From assembly GCA_946478915.1 (NCBI GenBank), contig CAMLER010000041.1:1-14889 (forward strand): a stretch of DNA of 14,889 nt, written 5' to 3'. A program made the translations under genes and the position numbers. How positions within the stretch are numbered: position 1 is the first letter of the stretch; each line of letters begins with the position of its first letter. The notes beneath the pieces are model-generated. The model did no database searches. It had not been told where the DNA came from and worked only from the letters and a program-made list of their open reading frames with translations. Source of the stretch: an uncultured Chryseolinea sp. GTDB taxonomy: Bacteria; Bacteroidota; Bacteroidia; Cytophagales; Cyclobacteriaceae. Positions 7,136 through 14,786 of this stretch are shown piece after piece.

Positions 7136-7189
7136 ATTATCAATCCCTGTATCAAAAGCAGAAATTGATTTATTTACTAATTGGAATTT

Positions 7190-8542
7190 ATGTTCAAAAA
7201 AGTACTTATAGCCAACCGCGGAGAAATTGCATTACGTGTAATTCGGACCTGCCGCGAGATGGATATCAAAACAGTTGCCATTTACTCCACAGCCGACAGG
7301 GAGAGCTTACACGTTCGGTTCGCTGACGAAGCGGTTTGTATCGGCGATGCTCCCAGCAAAGATTCCTATCTCAATATCCCGCGAATAATTTCCGCCGCAG
7401 AAATAACGAACGCTGATGCAATTCATCCAGGATATGGCTTCTTGTCTGAACGTGCAGAATTTTCAGCGATCTGTCACGAATACGGAATTAAATTCATCGG
7501 ACCAACACCTGCCATGATTGAAGCGATGGGTGATAAGTCGACTGCAAAAGATACGATGAAGAAAGCGGGCGTGCCGACCATCCCCGGATCTGATGGATTG
7601 CTCGATTCCATTGACGAGGGTATTCGTCTTGCGAAGGAAATCGGATATCCCGTAATTCTTAAAGCGACAGCTGGAGGCGGAGGAAAAGGAATGCGGATTG
7701 TGAGCAATGATTCGGAATTCAAAAAAGCATGGGACGATGCCAAGCGGGAGGCGGCCGCTTCTTTCGGCAACGATGGATTATACCTGGAAAAATTTATTGA
7801 AGAACCGCGCCATATCGAGATACAGGTTGTGGGAGATCAGTATGGCAAGGTGTGCCACCTCTCTGAACGCGACTGTTCGATTCAGCGGCGACACCAAAAG
7901 CTTGTTGAAGAGACTCCCTCTCCCGTCGTGAACCAGGAGCTGCGTGAACGAATCGGGGAAGCTGCTGTAAAAGGTGCCAAAGCCATCAACTACGAAGGCG
8001 CAGGGACAATTGAGTTCCTCCTTGACAAGCACGGTAAGTTTTATTTCATGGAAATGAATACCCGTATTCAGGTGGAACATCCCATCACCGAAGAAGTAAC
8101 GGATTATGATTTGATCAAAGAACAGATCAAAGTTGCCGCAGGAGTGCCCATTTCCGGGACTAACTATTTCCCCAAAATGTTTGCGATGGAGTGCCGGATA
8201 AATGCCGAAGATCCTGCCAATGGCTTCAGGCCCTCTCCGGGGAAAATAACAAACCTCCACATGCCCGGTGGTCATGGTGTTCGAATTGACAGCCATGTTT
8301 ACGCGGGTTACACAATTCCACCCAACTATGATTCGATGATCGCAAAGCTCATCATTACCGGGCAATCCCGCGAAGAAGTAATCACCAGGATGAAGCGTGC
8401 CCTGCAGGAATTTGTTATTGAAGGTGTGAAAACCACCATACCTTTCCACATCAAACTGATGGATAACCCAACTTTCCGGTCAGGGAAATTCAATACAAAA
8501 TTCCTGGAAACATCTTTTGATTTCGGTTCTCTGACGAAATAG
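7190..8542 (+). CDS. accC: Biotin carboxylase subunit of acetyl-CoA carboxylase
   Basis: A 450-residue ATP-grasp enzyme that carboxylates biotin on AccB using ATP and bicarbonate. It has the biotin carboxylase N-terminus [19 protein letters not shown] (2-20), [13 protein letters not shown] (79-91), the glycine-rich ATP loop [10 protein letters not shown] (161-170), the segment [13 protein letters not shown] with active-site Lys237 (229-241), and the metal/bicarbonate motif [11 protein letters not shown] (288-298). I start at ATG 7190, which gives the standard [11 protein letters not shown] opening; a TTG three codons upstream (7181) is less likely. It follows accB by 86 nt with a small hairpin in the gap and is followed by a good terminator at 8582-8607. 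Length and motifs fit a stand-alone AccC rather than a longer propionyl- or pyruvate-carboxylase subunit. Confidence 0.95.
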   Translation: MFKKVLIANRGEIALRVIRTCREMDIKTVAIYSTADRESLHVRFADEAVCIGDAPSKDSYLNIPRIISAAEITNADAIHPGYGFLSERAEFSAICHEYGIKFIGPTPAMIEAMGDKSTAKDTMKKAGVPTIPGSDGLLDSIDEGIRLAKEIGYPVILKATAGGGGKGMRIVSNDSEFKKAWDDAKREAAASFGNDGLYLEKFIEEPRHIEIQVVGDQYGKVCHLSERDCSIQRRHQKLVEETPSPVVNQELRERIGEAAVKGAKAINYEGAGTIEFLLDKHGKFYFMEMNTRIQVEHPITEEVTDYDLIKEQIKVAAGVPISGTNYFPKMFAMECRINAEDPANGFRPSPGKITNLHMPGGHGVRIDSHVYAGYTIPPNYDSMIAKLIITGQSREEVITRMKRALQEFVIEGVKTTIPFHIKLMDNPTFRSGKFNTKFLETSFDFGSLTK

Positions 8543-8581
8543 CCCTCGCTCCTGCCACCCAAATAACAATAATCCAACATC

Positions 8582-8607
8582 GGATACATAAACCTGTGTC
8601 CATTTTT
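8582..8607 (+). terminator. Intrinsic terminator after accC
   Basis: GGATACA (8582-8588) pairs over 7 bp with TGTGTCC (8595-8601), with one T-G pair, around the loop TAAACC. An A and TTTTT follow, and after GA a second T run. It sits 40 nt after the accC stop and before the tldD/tldE operon, so it probably closes the fab/acc unit. Confidence 0.65.
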
Positions 8608-8633
8608 GATTTTTCAGTATTTTACAAATATCA

Positions 8634-8661
8634 CGAAACGGACTGTTTCGGTCGCGAAACA
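8634..8661 (+). promoter_or_regulatory. Alternating inverted repeats (competing hairpins) upstream of the tldD/tldE operon
   Basis: Three 6-nt arms alternate in orientation: CGAAAC (8634-8639), GTTTCG (8645-8650), CGAAAC (8655-8660). The middle arm can pair with the left arm (loop GGACT) or with the right arm (loop GTCG, 7 bp with T8644-A8661) but not both. The element lies 48 nt before the TTG start of the first tldD-like gene. It may be an operator with two overlapping dyads or an RNA switch in the leader. A one-mismatch -7 box (AACATTTG, 8658-8665) overlaps its right end. Function is inference. Confidence 0.45.
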
Positions 8662-8709
8662 TTTGTTTAGTGCAGTAGTTGCCAGAATTAGAATTGTAAA
8701 CCCAATATT

Positions 8710-10344
8710 TTGAAACGTCGAAGATTTATTGAACTGACGGGGCTTGGCCTCGGCGGTCTGCTTGTCCCGGTAATGGGAGAAAGCATACCCATCCCGTTGT
8801 CTCTTGAACAACGGATTGATATAAGTCAAAAAAGGAAACTCGCAGATATTGCTCTTAACACAGCAAAATCAATGGGAGCGACTTACGCGGATGTCAGGAT
8901 TGGCAGATACCTGAATCAATTTCTTACAACGCGGGAAAACAAAGTTCAAGATATTGTGAATACCGAATCATTTGGTGCAGGCATAAGAGTGATCGTGAAT
9001 GGTACGTGGGGATTTGCTTCTACTAATGTCGTGACAGAAGACGGTATTAAAAAAACCGCTCAGCAGGCTGCTGCAATTGCAAAAGCGAATTCGAAATTTC
9101 AAACCGAGCCTGTTAAGCTGGCACCCGCAAAGTCACACGGAGAGGTGGCATGGAAAACTCCGATCGAGTTGAATCCATTCTCAGTACCTGTTTCGGAAAA
9201 AGTGGACCTCCTGCTCAGGGCAAATGCTGCTGCGCTTGAAAAAGGTGCAAGCTTCATCAACACTAATCTCTTCCAGGTAAACGAACAAAAATACTTTGCC
9301 TCCACCGATGGGTCTTATATCGACCAAGATATTCATCGCATCTGGCCGACCTTTACGGTGACAACTACGGACAGGACATCTGGAACCTTTAAGACGAGAC
9401 AGGCACTAAGCGCACCGATGGGAATGGGGTATGAATACATGATTCCCAAAGCCAAAGACAAAGTGCAGGGACCCGAAGGAATCATTCTGTATCGCAACAG
9501 CTATGACCTTATCGAGGATGCCATTGCTGCAGCGCGACAAACAAAAGAAATGATAAGCGCGAAATCGGTTGAGCCAGGCAAATATGATCTTGTGCTTGAG
9601 CCAAACCACCTTGGACTAACCATCCACGAATCAGTAGGGCACCCGTTGGAGCTTGACAGGGTTTTGGGATATGAAGCAAATTATGCTGGCACAAGTTTCG
9701 CCACGATGGACAAATGGAAGTCCGGAAACTTCAACTATGGGAGTAATATAGTTAACATTTTTGCCGACAAAACACAGACAGGATCATTAGGTGCTGTTGG
9801 ATATGACGATGAAGGTGTAAAATGCAAACAGTGGGACCTGATAAAAAACGGAGTACTGGTTAACTATCAGGCTATACGCGATCAGGCGCACATTCTTGGC
9901 CAGACGGAATCGCACGGGTGCTGCTATGCCCAAAGCTGGAGTGACGTTCAATTTCAACGAATGCCGAACGTCTCCCTTTCGCCTGGTACAGACGCCTACT
10001 CCATAGATCAGATGATCAAGGATGTTGAAAAAGGGATTTACATCGCAGGGCGCGGATCGTATTCGATCGATCAACAACGCTACAATTTTCAATTTGGCGG
10101 AACGCTGTTCTATGAAATCAGGAACGGAGCCATCGCTGGGATGCTGAACGACGTTGCTTATCAATCTAACACGCAGGAATTCTGGAACAGTTGCGTTAAA
10201 ATTTGCGACAAGAGTGACTACAGATTATTCGGTTCCTTTTTCGATGGAAAAGGACAACCCTCGCAAGTTAGCGCGGTATCTCATGGAAGTTCAACTTCCC
10301 GCTTCAACGGAATTAACGTAATCAATACCGGGCGTAAGATCTAG
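8710..10344 (+). CDS. Tat-targeted TldD-like metallopeptidase, copy 1
   Basis: A 544-residue TldD/PmbA-family protein. In E. coli TldD pairs with TldE (PmbA) as a zinc peptidase that trims unfolded peptides, for example the microcin B17 leader. The N-terminus MKRRRFIELTGLGLGGLLVP is a twin-arginine signal peptide: Arg pair, Phe, hydrophobic glycine-rich core to about residue 22, no lipobox Cys. The metal motif HExxxH is at 306-311 (HESVGH), and Cys495 in FWNSC is the likely third ligand as in TldD. The start is TTG; no ATG precedes the Tat motif and the next Met is residue 22, beyond it. It is 31 nt upstream of a tldE-like partner and about 74% identical to copy 2 (hand count, residues 41-245 and 281-540). 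It is longer than typical cytoplasmic TldD, partly because of the signal. Substrate unknown. Confidence 0.88.
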   Translation: MKRRRFIELTGLGLGGLLVPVMGESIPIPLSLEQRIDISQKRKLADIALNTAKSMGATYADVRIGRYLNQFLTTRENKVQDIVNTESFGAGIRVIVNGTWGFASTNVVTEDGIKKTAQQAAAIAKANSKFQTEPVKLAPAKSHGEVAWKTPIELNPFSVPVSEKVDLLLRANAAALEKGASFINTNLFQVNEQKYFASTDGSYIDQDIHRIWPTFTVTTTDRTSGTFKTRQALSAPMGMGYEYMIPKAKDKVQGPEGIILYRNSYDLIEDAIAAARQTKEMISAKSVEPGKYDLVLEPNHLGLTIHESVGHPLELDRVLGYEANYAGTSFATMDKWKSGNFNYGSNIVNIFADKTQTGSLGAVGYDDEGVKCKQWDLIKNGVLVNYQAIRDQAHILGQTESHGCCYAQSWSDVQFQRMPNVSLSPGTDAYSIDQMIKDVEKGIYIAGRGSYSIDQQRYNFQFGGTLFYEIRNGAIAGMLNDVAYQSNTQEFWNSCVKICDKSDYRLFGSFFDGKGQPSQVSAVSHGSSTSRFNGINVINTGRKI

Positions 10345-10375
10345 TAAAAATCCTCACACATACAATTGCAAAGAG

Positions 10376-11710
10376 ATGTCATTATATACAAGAGAGGAAG
10401 CGAAAAAAATAGTAGAAAAAGTTATTCAGTTCTCAAAAGCTGACGGCTGTGAAGTCAATTTGACAAGCGGCACTAATGGAAATATCCGGTACGCACGGAA
10501 TAGTGTTTCTACTGCCGGAGAAAACATCGATGCCACTCTGGTAGTACAATCGTATTATGGAAAGAAAGCGGGAACTGCAACCGTCAATGAATTTGACGAT
10601 GCATCGCTTGAGAAAGTAGTACGAAGATCGGAAGAACTTGCTAACCTGGCGCCTGAAAACCCCGAGTTTATGGAGCCACTTCCACCACAAAGCTATGGCG
10701 AGTCGAAAACTTACGCTGAGGCTACCGCAAAAATAACCCCTGATTTTCGAGCTCGTGCTGCCGCTGACAGTATCGAACTTGCCCGCAACGGTGGTGTAAC
10801 CGCAGCCGGCTTTCTGGAAGACAGAAACAGTACAGCCGCCATGATGAATAGCAAGGGACTCTTCGCTTACAACAAGGCGACCAATGTGACCTACACCGCG
10901 ACCATGAGAACCGATGATGGAACTGGATCGGGATGGGTGACGCGCGATTTCAACGATGTATCGAAACTCGATATTGCGCAGGCATCAAAAGTGGCAATAG
11001 AAAAGGCGCTGCAATCGCGAAATGCAAAAGCCATTGAGCCCGGCAAATATACTGTCATCCTTGAGCCGGCCGCTTCAGCCGAACTGTTGCGCAACATGCT
11101 TTTTAATATGAATGCCCGGCCGGCGGATGAAGGCAGAAGCTTTTTGTCTAAGAAAGGAGGAGGGACGAAACAGGGGGAAAAAATTTTCGACGAGCGCATC
11201 AATTTTTACACTGATCCATGGCATAATGAAGTGCCTGCGTCACCCTGGACATCGGATGGTCAGGCAAGAAAAAAAATGGATATCATCCGAAATGGGGTAG
11301 TTAAAAATATTTTCTATGATCGATATTGGGCATCACAAAAGAATGTGGAATCTGTTCCGTTCCCCGGTAATGCTATCCTGGATGGAGGGTCCGCGTCGCT
11401 GGAAGATATGATCAGAGATACTAAAAGAGGAATATTGGTGACACGTTTTTGGTACATACGGACCGTTGATCCCCAGACGTTATTATATACGGGATTGACC
11501 CGCGACGGAACATTTTTTATTGAAAATGGTAAGATCAAATATCCGATTAAAAACTTTCGATTTAACGAAAGTCCTGTTATCATGCTGAATAACCTTGAAA
11601 CTCTGGGAAAACAAGTCCGTGTTAGCGCAGGTGGCGGAGGTGTTAATTTCTTTTTACCATATATGAAATTGAGAGACTTCACTTTCACTAGTTTGTCGGA
11701 CGCCATCTAA
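10376..11710 (+). CDS. TldE/PmbA-like partner protein, copy 1
   Basis: A 444-residue member of the TldD/PmbA family without the HExxxH motif, as expected of the non-catalytic TldE (PmbA) half of the heterodimer. The N-terminal domain has GNIRYARNSVSTAG (35-48), resembling the open, substrate-side domain of the family. The C-terminal half carries the dimer-fold signatures EPGKYTVILEPAASAELL (221-238), DEGRSFLSK (251-259), ILVTRFWYIRTVDPQTLL (353-370) and GLTRDGTFFIENGKIKYPIK (373-392). There is no signal peptide and no hydrophobic N-terminus: the protein opens with charged MSLYTREEAKK. Yet its partner gene 31 nt upstream encodes a Tat-targeted protein. A short AGAG lies directly before the ATG but spacing is too tight for a normal Shine-Dalgarno. 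Exact function unknown. Confidence 0.87.
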   Translation: MSLYTREEAKKIVEKVIQFSKADGCEVNLTSGTNGNIRYARNSVSTAGENIDATLVVQSYYGKKAGTATVNEFDDASLEKVVRRSEELANLAPENPEFMEPLPPQSYGESKTYAEATAKITPDFRARAAADSIELARNGGVTAAGFLEDRNSTAAMMNSKGLFAYNKATNVTYTATMRTDDGTGSGWVTRDFNDVSKLDIAQASKVAIEKALQSRNAKAIEPGKYTVILEPAASAELLRNMLFNMNARPADEGRSFLSKKGGGTKQGEKIFDERINFYTDPWHNEVPASPWTSDGQARKKMDIIRNGVVKNIFYDRYWASQKNVESVPFPGNAILDGGSASLEDMIRDTKRGILVTRFWYIRTVDPQTLLYTGLTRDGTFFIENGKIKYPIKNFRFNESPVIMLNNLETLGKQVRVSAGGGGVNFFLPYMKLRDFTFTSLSDAI

Positions 11711-11739
11711 ATAATGCAACTCATTAACTACACAATACA

Positions 11740-13377
11740 TTGAAAAGGCGAGATTTTATTTACCTCACAGGCATCGGAGCAACTGCGGCTATGCTTCCCG
11801 GAATTCCAATAATAGGCCGTGACATACCACCCGAAAGAGCGCTGGAAAGTATTGATGTCGCAATCAAGAAAAGGATGGCTGACATCGCCCTGAATGCAGC
11901 GCGTTCGAAGGGCGCTACCTACACAGATGTCAGAATCGGCCGTTATCTAAACCAGTATGTGATCACGCGGGAGGATAAAGTCGAGAATATCGTAAATACC
12001 GAATCCTACGGTATGGGTATACGCGTAATCGCAAATGGCAGCTGGGGATTTGCCGCCACTGACAAAATGGATAACGACGGCATTGCCAAAGCAGCGGATA
12101 TGGCTGTTGCTATTGCAAAGGAAAACTCACGATTATTGTCGGAGCCGGTGAGATTAGCCCCTCAAAAGGGTTATGGCGAAGTAACTTGGAAAGCACCGAT
12201 TGAAAAGAATTCTTTCGAAGTCCCCATCAAAGAGAAAGTTGATCTATTGCTGAGCGTGAATGCAGCAGCAATGAAAGGCGGAGCCGATTTCATTAACTCA
12301 TATCTTTTTATGGTTAATGAGCAAAAGTATTTTGCCTCAACCGATGGATCATACATTGATCAGGATATTCACAGAATTTGGCCGACGTTCTTTATCACAA
12401 AAATTGATCAAGCTTCTGGCAAATTCGAGACACGCAACGCGTTGAGTGCCCCCATGGGGATGGGCTATGAGTATTTGTACGCGCGCCCACAGGACAAGAT
12501 CAAAGGAATTACGACCCTTTATAAAGATCGTTATGACATGCTCGAGGATGCAGCCGCAGGTGCCGTTCAGGCAGGACAAAAATTGACGGCCAAGTCGGTA
12601 GAGCCCGGGAAGTATGATCTGGTTTTGGACCCTTCCCATCTTTGGTTGACCATTCATGAATCAACAGGGCATCCTACTGAATTAGACCGCGTGCTTGGTT
12701 ATGAAGCCAATTTTGCAGGAACAAGCTTCCTGACGCTGGACAAATGGGAGTCAAAGAAATTTAATTATGGCAGCAAGATCGTAAACATTTTCGCTGACAA
12801 AACACAGGTGGGGTCGTTGGGCGCCGCGGGTTATGATGACGAAGGCGTTAAATGTGGTCGGTGGGATGTAATCAAAGAAGGTGTACTGGTCAACTATCAG
12901 ACTATACGTGATCAGGCTCACATCCTCAATCTGAGCGAATCACAAGGATGTTGCTACGCGGACAATTGGAGCAGCGTGCAGTTTCAGCGAATGCCTAATA
13001 TCTCCCTCATGGCCGGGAAAGAGAAAAAAAGTATTGATGATCTCATCAAAGGTGTTGAGAAAGGTATCTACATCATTGGAGACGGTTCGTTCTCCATCGA
13101 TCAGCAGCGGTATAATTTTCAGTTCGGCGGACAACTTTACTATGAAATCAAAAACGGAAAAATTGCAGGTATGCTAAAAGATGTGGCGTATCAATCAAAT
13201 ACGCAAGAGTTCTGGAATTCGTGCGTAGGTATGGCGGATGAAAGCGACTATCGTCTTGGAGGTTCCTTTTTTGATGGAAAGGGTCAACCCATGCAAACCA
13301 GCTCAGTATCTCACGGATCGTCTACTACACGATTCAATGGTGTTAACGTAATAAATACAGCAAGAAAATTAGGTTGA
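11740..13377 (+). CDS. Tat-targeted TldD-like metallopeptidase, copy 2
   Basis: A 545-residue paralog of the gene at 8710. It starts with MKRRDFIYLTGIGATAAMLP, a textbook Bacteroidota Tat signal (KRRDF plus a hydrophobic core). HESTGH at 306-311 gives the HExxxH motif and Cys495 in FWNSC is kept, so it should be catalytically competent. The block NEQKYFASTDGSYIDQDIHR (193-212) is identical in the two copies, and the CCY at 404-406 is also shared. The start is TTG: a stop lies five codons upstream, no ATG is available, and the next Met (residue 18) lies within the hydrophobic core. The gap to the previous stop is 29 nt and to the following tldE-like ATG 1 nt, so expression is probably coupled. 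Specificity may differ from copy 1 through the less conserved N-terminal and partner regions; this is inference. Confidence 0.88.
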   Translation: MKRRDFIYLTGIGATAAMLPGIPIIGRDIPPERALESIDVAIKKRMADIALNAARSKGATYTDVRIGRYLNQYVITREDKVENIVNTESYGMGIRVIANGSWGFAATDKMDNDGIAKAADMAVAIAKENSRLLSEPVRLAPQKGYGEVTWKAPIEKNSFEVPIKEKVDLLLSVNAAAMKGGADFINSYLFMVNEQKYFASTDGSYIDQDIHRIWPTFFITKIDQASGKFETRNALSAPMGMGYEYLYARPQDKIKGITTLYKDRYDMLEDAAAGAVQAGQKLTAKSVEPGKYDLVLDPSHLWLTIHESTGHPTELDRVLGYEANFAGTSFLTLDKWESKKFNYGSKIVNIFADKTQVGSLGAAGYDDEGVKCGRWDVIKEGVLVNYQTIRDQAHILNLSESQGCCYADNWSSVQFQRMPNISLMAGKEKKSIDDLIKGVEKGIYIIGDGSFSIDQQRYNFQFGGQLYYEIKNGKIAGMLKDVAYQSNTQEFWNSCVGMADESDYRLGGSFFDGKGQPMQTSSVSHGSSTTRFNGVNVINTARKLG

Positions 13378-13378
13378 T

Positions 13379-14713
13379 ATGGCAATTCTTACAAAAGACG
13401 AAGCACAAGCTCTGCTGAAAAAAATATTAAGCTATTCCAAAGCTGACGAATGCGAAATCAATCTCAATGGAACTAACAATGGGAATATCCGATATGCACG
13501 GAATTCTGTGTCAACCAGCGGATCGGTAAGCCAGACGAGTCTTGTAGTATCATCCGCCTTTGGCAAGAAGCTAGGCGTTGCAACTATTAATGAACTTGAT
13601 GATGCATCACTGCAGAAAGTGGTCAGGAGGTCGGAGGAACTGGCTCAACTGGCACCTGAAAATCCGGAATTTGTATCTTTTCTCGGGCCGCAGACTTACA
13701 GGGACTCGATCACGTACGTGCCCGCCACCGCTGCGATAACGCCAAAGCTACGCGCGGATGCAGTCGAGAAGAGTCTGCAGGTCGCAAAAGAGTCAAAATT
13801 GGTTTCGGCTGGTTACCTGGAAGACAGCAATGGATTTGCAGCAATGATGAATTCAAAAGGCCTGTTTGCTTACAATACATCTACCAATGTGAACTTTTCA
13901 GTAACCATGCGCACCGAAGATGGAAAAGGTTCAGGCTATGCCACTCGCGGTTACAATGACATTAGTAAGCTCGATACCCGAGCAGCTACGAAAATAGCTG
14001 CAGAGAAGGGTCTGCGCTCTGCTAACGCGCAGGCTATTGAACCTGGAAAATATACGGTCATTTTAGAACCAGCAGCAGCAGCCGTTCTTCTGGAGAATAT
14101 TCTATTCGGACTGGATGCCCGACAAGCCGACGAAGGAAGGAGCTTTCTAAGCAAGCCAGGTGGTAAAACCAGCCTTGGTGAAAAACTTGTCGATGAACGA
14201 GTTACTCTTTATTCCGATCCCTGGAATCCCGATCTGCCCACAAGCCCCTGGACAGGCGATGGCCGACCGCAGGAAAAAGTGGCCTGGATTGATAAGGGCG
14301 TAGTAAAGAACCTAACATACTCGCGCTATTGGGCGCAGAAAAAAGGCGTCAAAGCAATTCCATCACCTGATGCTGTCATTATGGAAGGAGGAACCAAGTC
14401 TCTGGAGGAATTGATCAAGGGTACCAAGAAAGGTATCCTGGTGACAAGATTGTGGTATATCCGCAATGTCGATCCTCAGACTTTGCTGTTAACAGGCTTG
14501 ACCCGCGATGGCACATTTTACATTGAGAACGGCGCAATCAAGTTTCCGATTAAAAATTTTCGCTTTAATGAAAGTCCTGTTATCATGCTGAATAACCTGG
14601 AAGAGTTGGGAAAACCGGAGCGAACCGTAAGTATTGAGTCCAACATTAATTATTTGCTGCCTCCGATGAAGATCCGGGACTTTACGTTCACAAGTCTATC
14701 TGACGCGGTCTGA
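13379..14713 (+). CDS. TldE/PmbA-like partner protein, copy 2
   Basis: A 444-residue paralog of the gene at 10376, about 62% identical over its full length by ungapped hand count. Like copy 1 it lacks HExxxH and any signal peptide (MAILTKDEAQALLKK). It keeps GNIRYARNSVSTSG, EPGKYTVILEPAAAAVLL, DEGRSFLSK and the C-terminal LTRDGTFYIENGAIKFPIKN region. Divergence is greatest near residues 121-140, 321-340 and 411-425; the last is VRVSAGGGGVN in copy 1 and ERTVSIESNIN here. The ATG begins one base after the stop of the preceding tldD-like gene, so translation is almost surely coupled and the two products are made together. It is probably the non-catalytic half of the second heterodimer. Confidence 0.87.
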   Translation: MAILTKDEAQALLKKILSYSKADECEINLNGTNNGNIRYARNSVSTSGSVSQTSLVVSSAFGKKLGVATINELDDASLQKVVRRSEELAQLAPENPEFVSFLGPQTYRDSITYVPATAAITPKLRADAVEKSLQVAKESKLVSAGYLEDSNGFAAMMNSKGLFAYNTSTNVNFSVTMRTEDGKGSGYATRGYNDISKLDTRAATKIAAEKGLRSANAQAIEPGKYTVILEPAAAAVLLENILFGLDARQADEGRSFLSKPGGKTSLGEKLVDERVTLYSDPWNPDLPTSPWTGDGRPQEKVAWIDKGVVKNLTYSRYWAQKKGVKAIPSPDAVIMEGGTKSLEELIKGTKKGILVTRLWYIRNVDPQTLLLTGLTRDGTFYIENGAIKFPIKNFRFNESPVIMLNNLEELGKPERTVSIESNINYLLPPMKIRDFTFTSLSDAV

Positions 14714-14749
14714 CAAAAGGATAATACTTTCAAAGTTTCTGTTCATAAC

Positions 14750-14757
14750 TAACTTTG
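14750..14757 (+). promoter_or_regulatory. Candidate Bacteroidota -7 box before the DUF4159-like gene
   Basis: TAACTTTG matches TAnnTTTG and lies in the 73-nt gap after the last tldE-like gene, about 30 nt before the proposed GTG start. It could give the next gene its own promoter, but there is no clear -33 element and no strong terminator in the gap, so read-through from the tld operon remains possible. Confidence 0.35.
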
Positions 14758-14786
14758 GATTATGATGTTTGGGCGTCTTTGTGACT

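Larger units (their letters stand above)
8710..14713 (+). repeat. Tandem duplication of a tldD-like + tldE-like gene pair
   Basis: Unit 1 spans 8710-11710 and unit 2 spans 11740-14713, same orientation, with internal gaps of 31, 29 and 1 nt. Protein lengths are nearly equal (544/545 and 444/444). Hand counts give about 74% identity for the TldD halves and about 62% for the TldE halves. DNA identity is clearly lower, so the duplication is old and both copies have been kept under selection. All four genes form one apparent operon. Confidence 0.9.

Noticed and set aside
7778..8449. 223-codon open frame on the minus strand inside accC
   Set aside because: It is fully antisense to a well-supported accC with all its motifs, and its predicted product is Cys/His/Phe-rich with no recognisable domain.
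8634..8661. Alternating CGAAAC/GTTTCG units as a CRISPR or transposon end
   Set aside because: Arms are only 6 nt, alternate in orientation, have 4-5 nt spacers, and no cas or transposase gene or target duplication is nearby.
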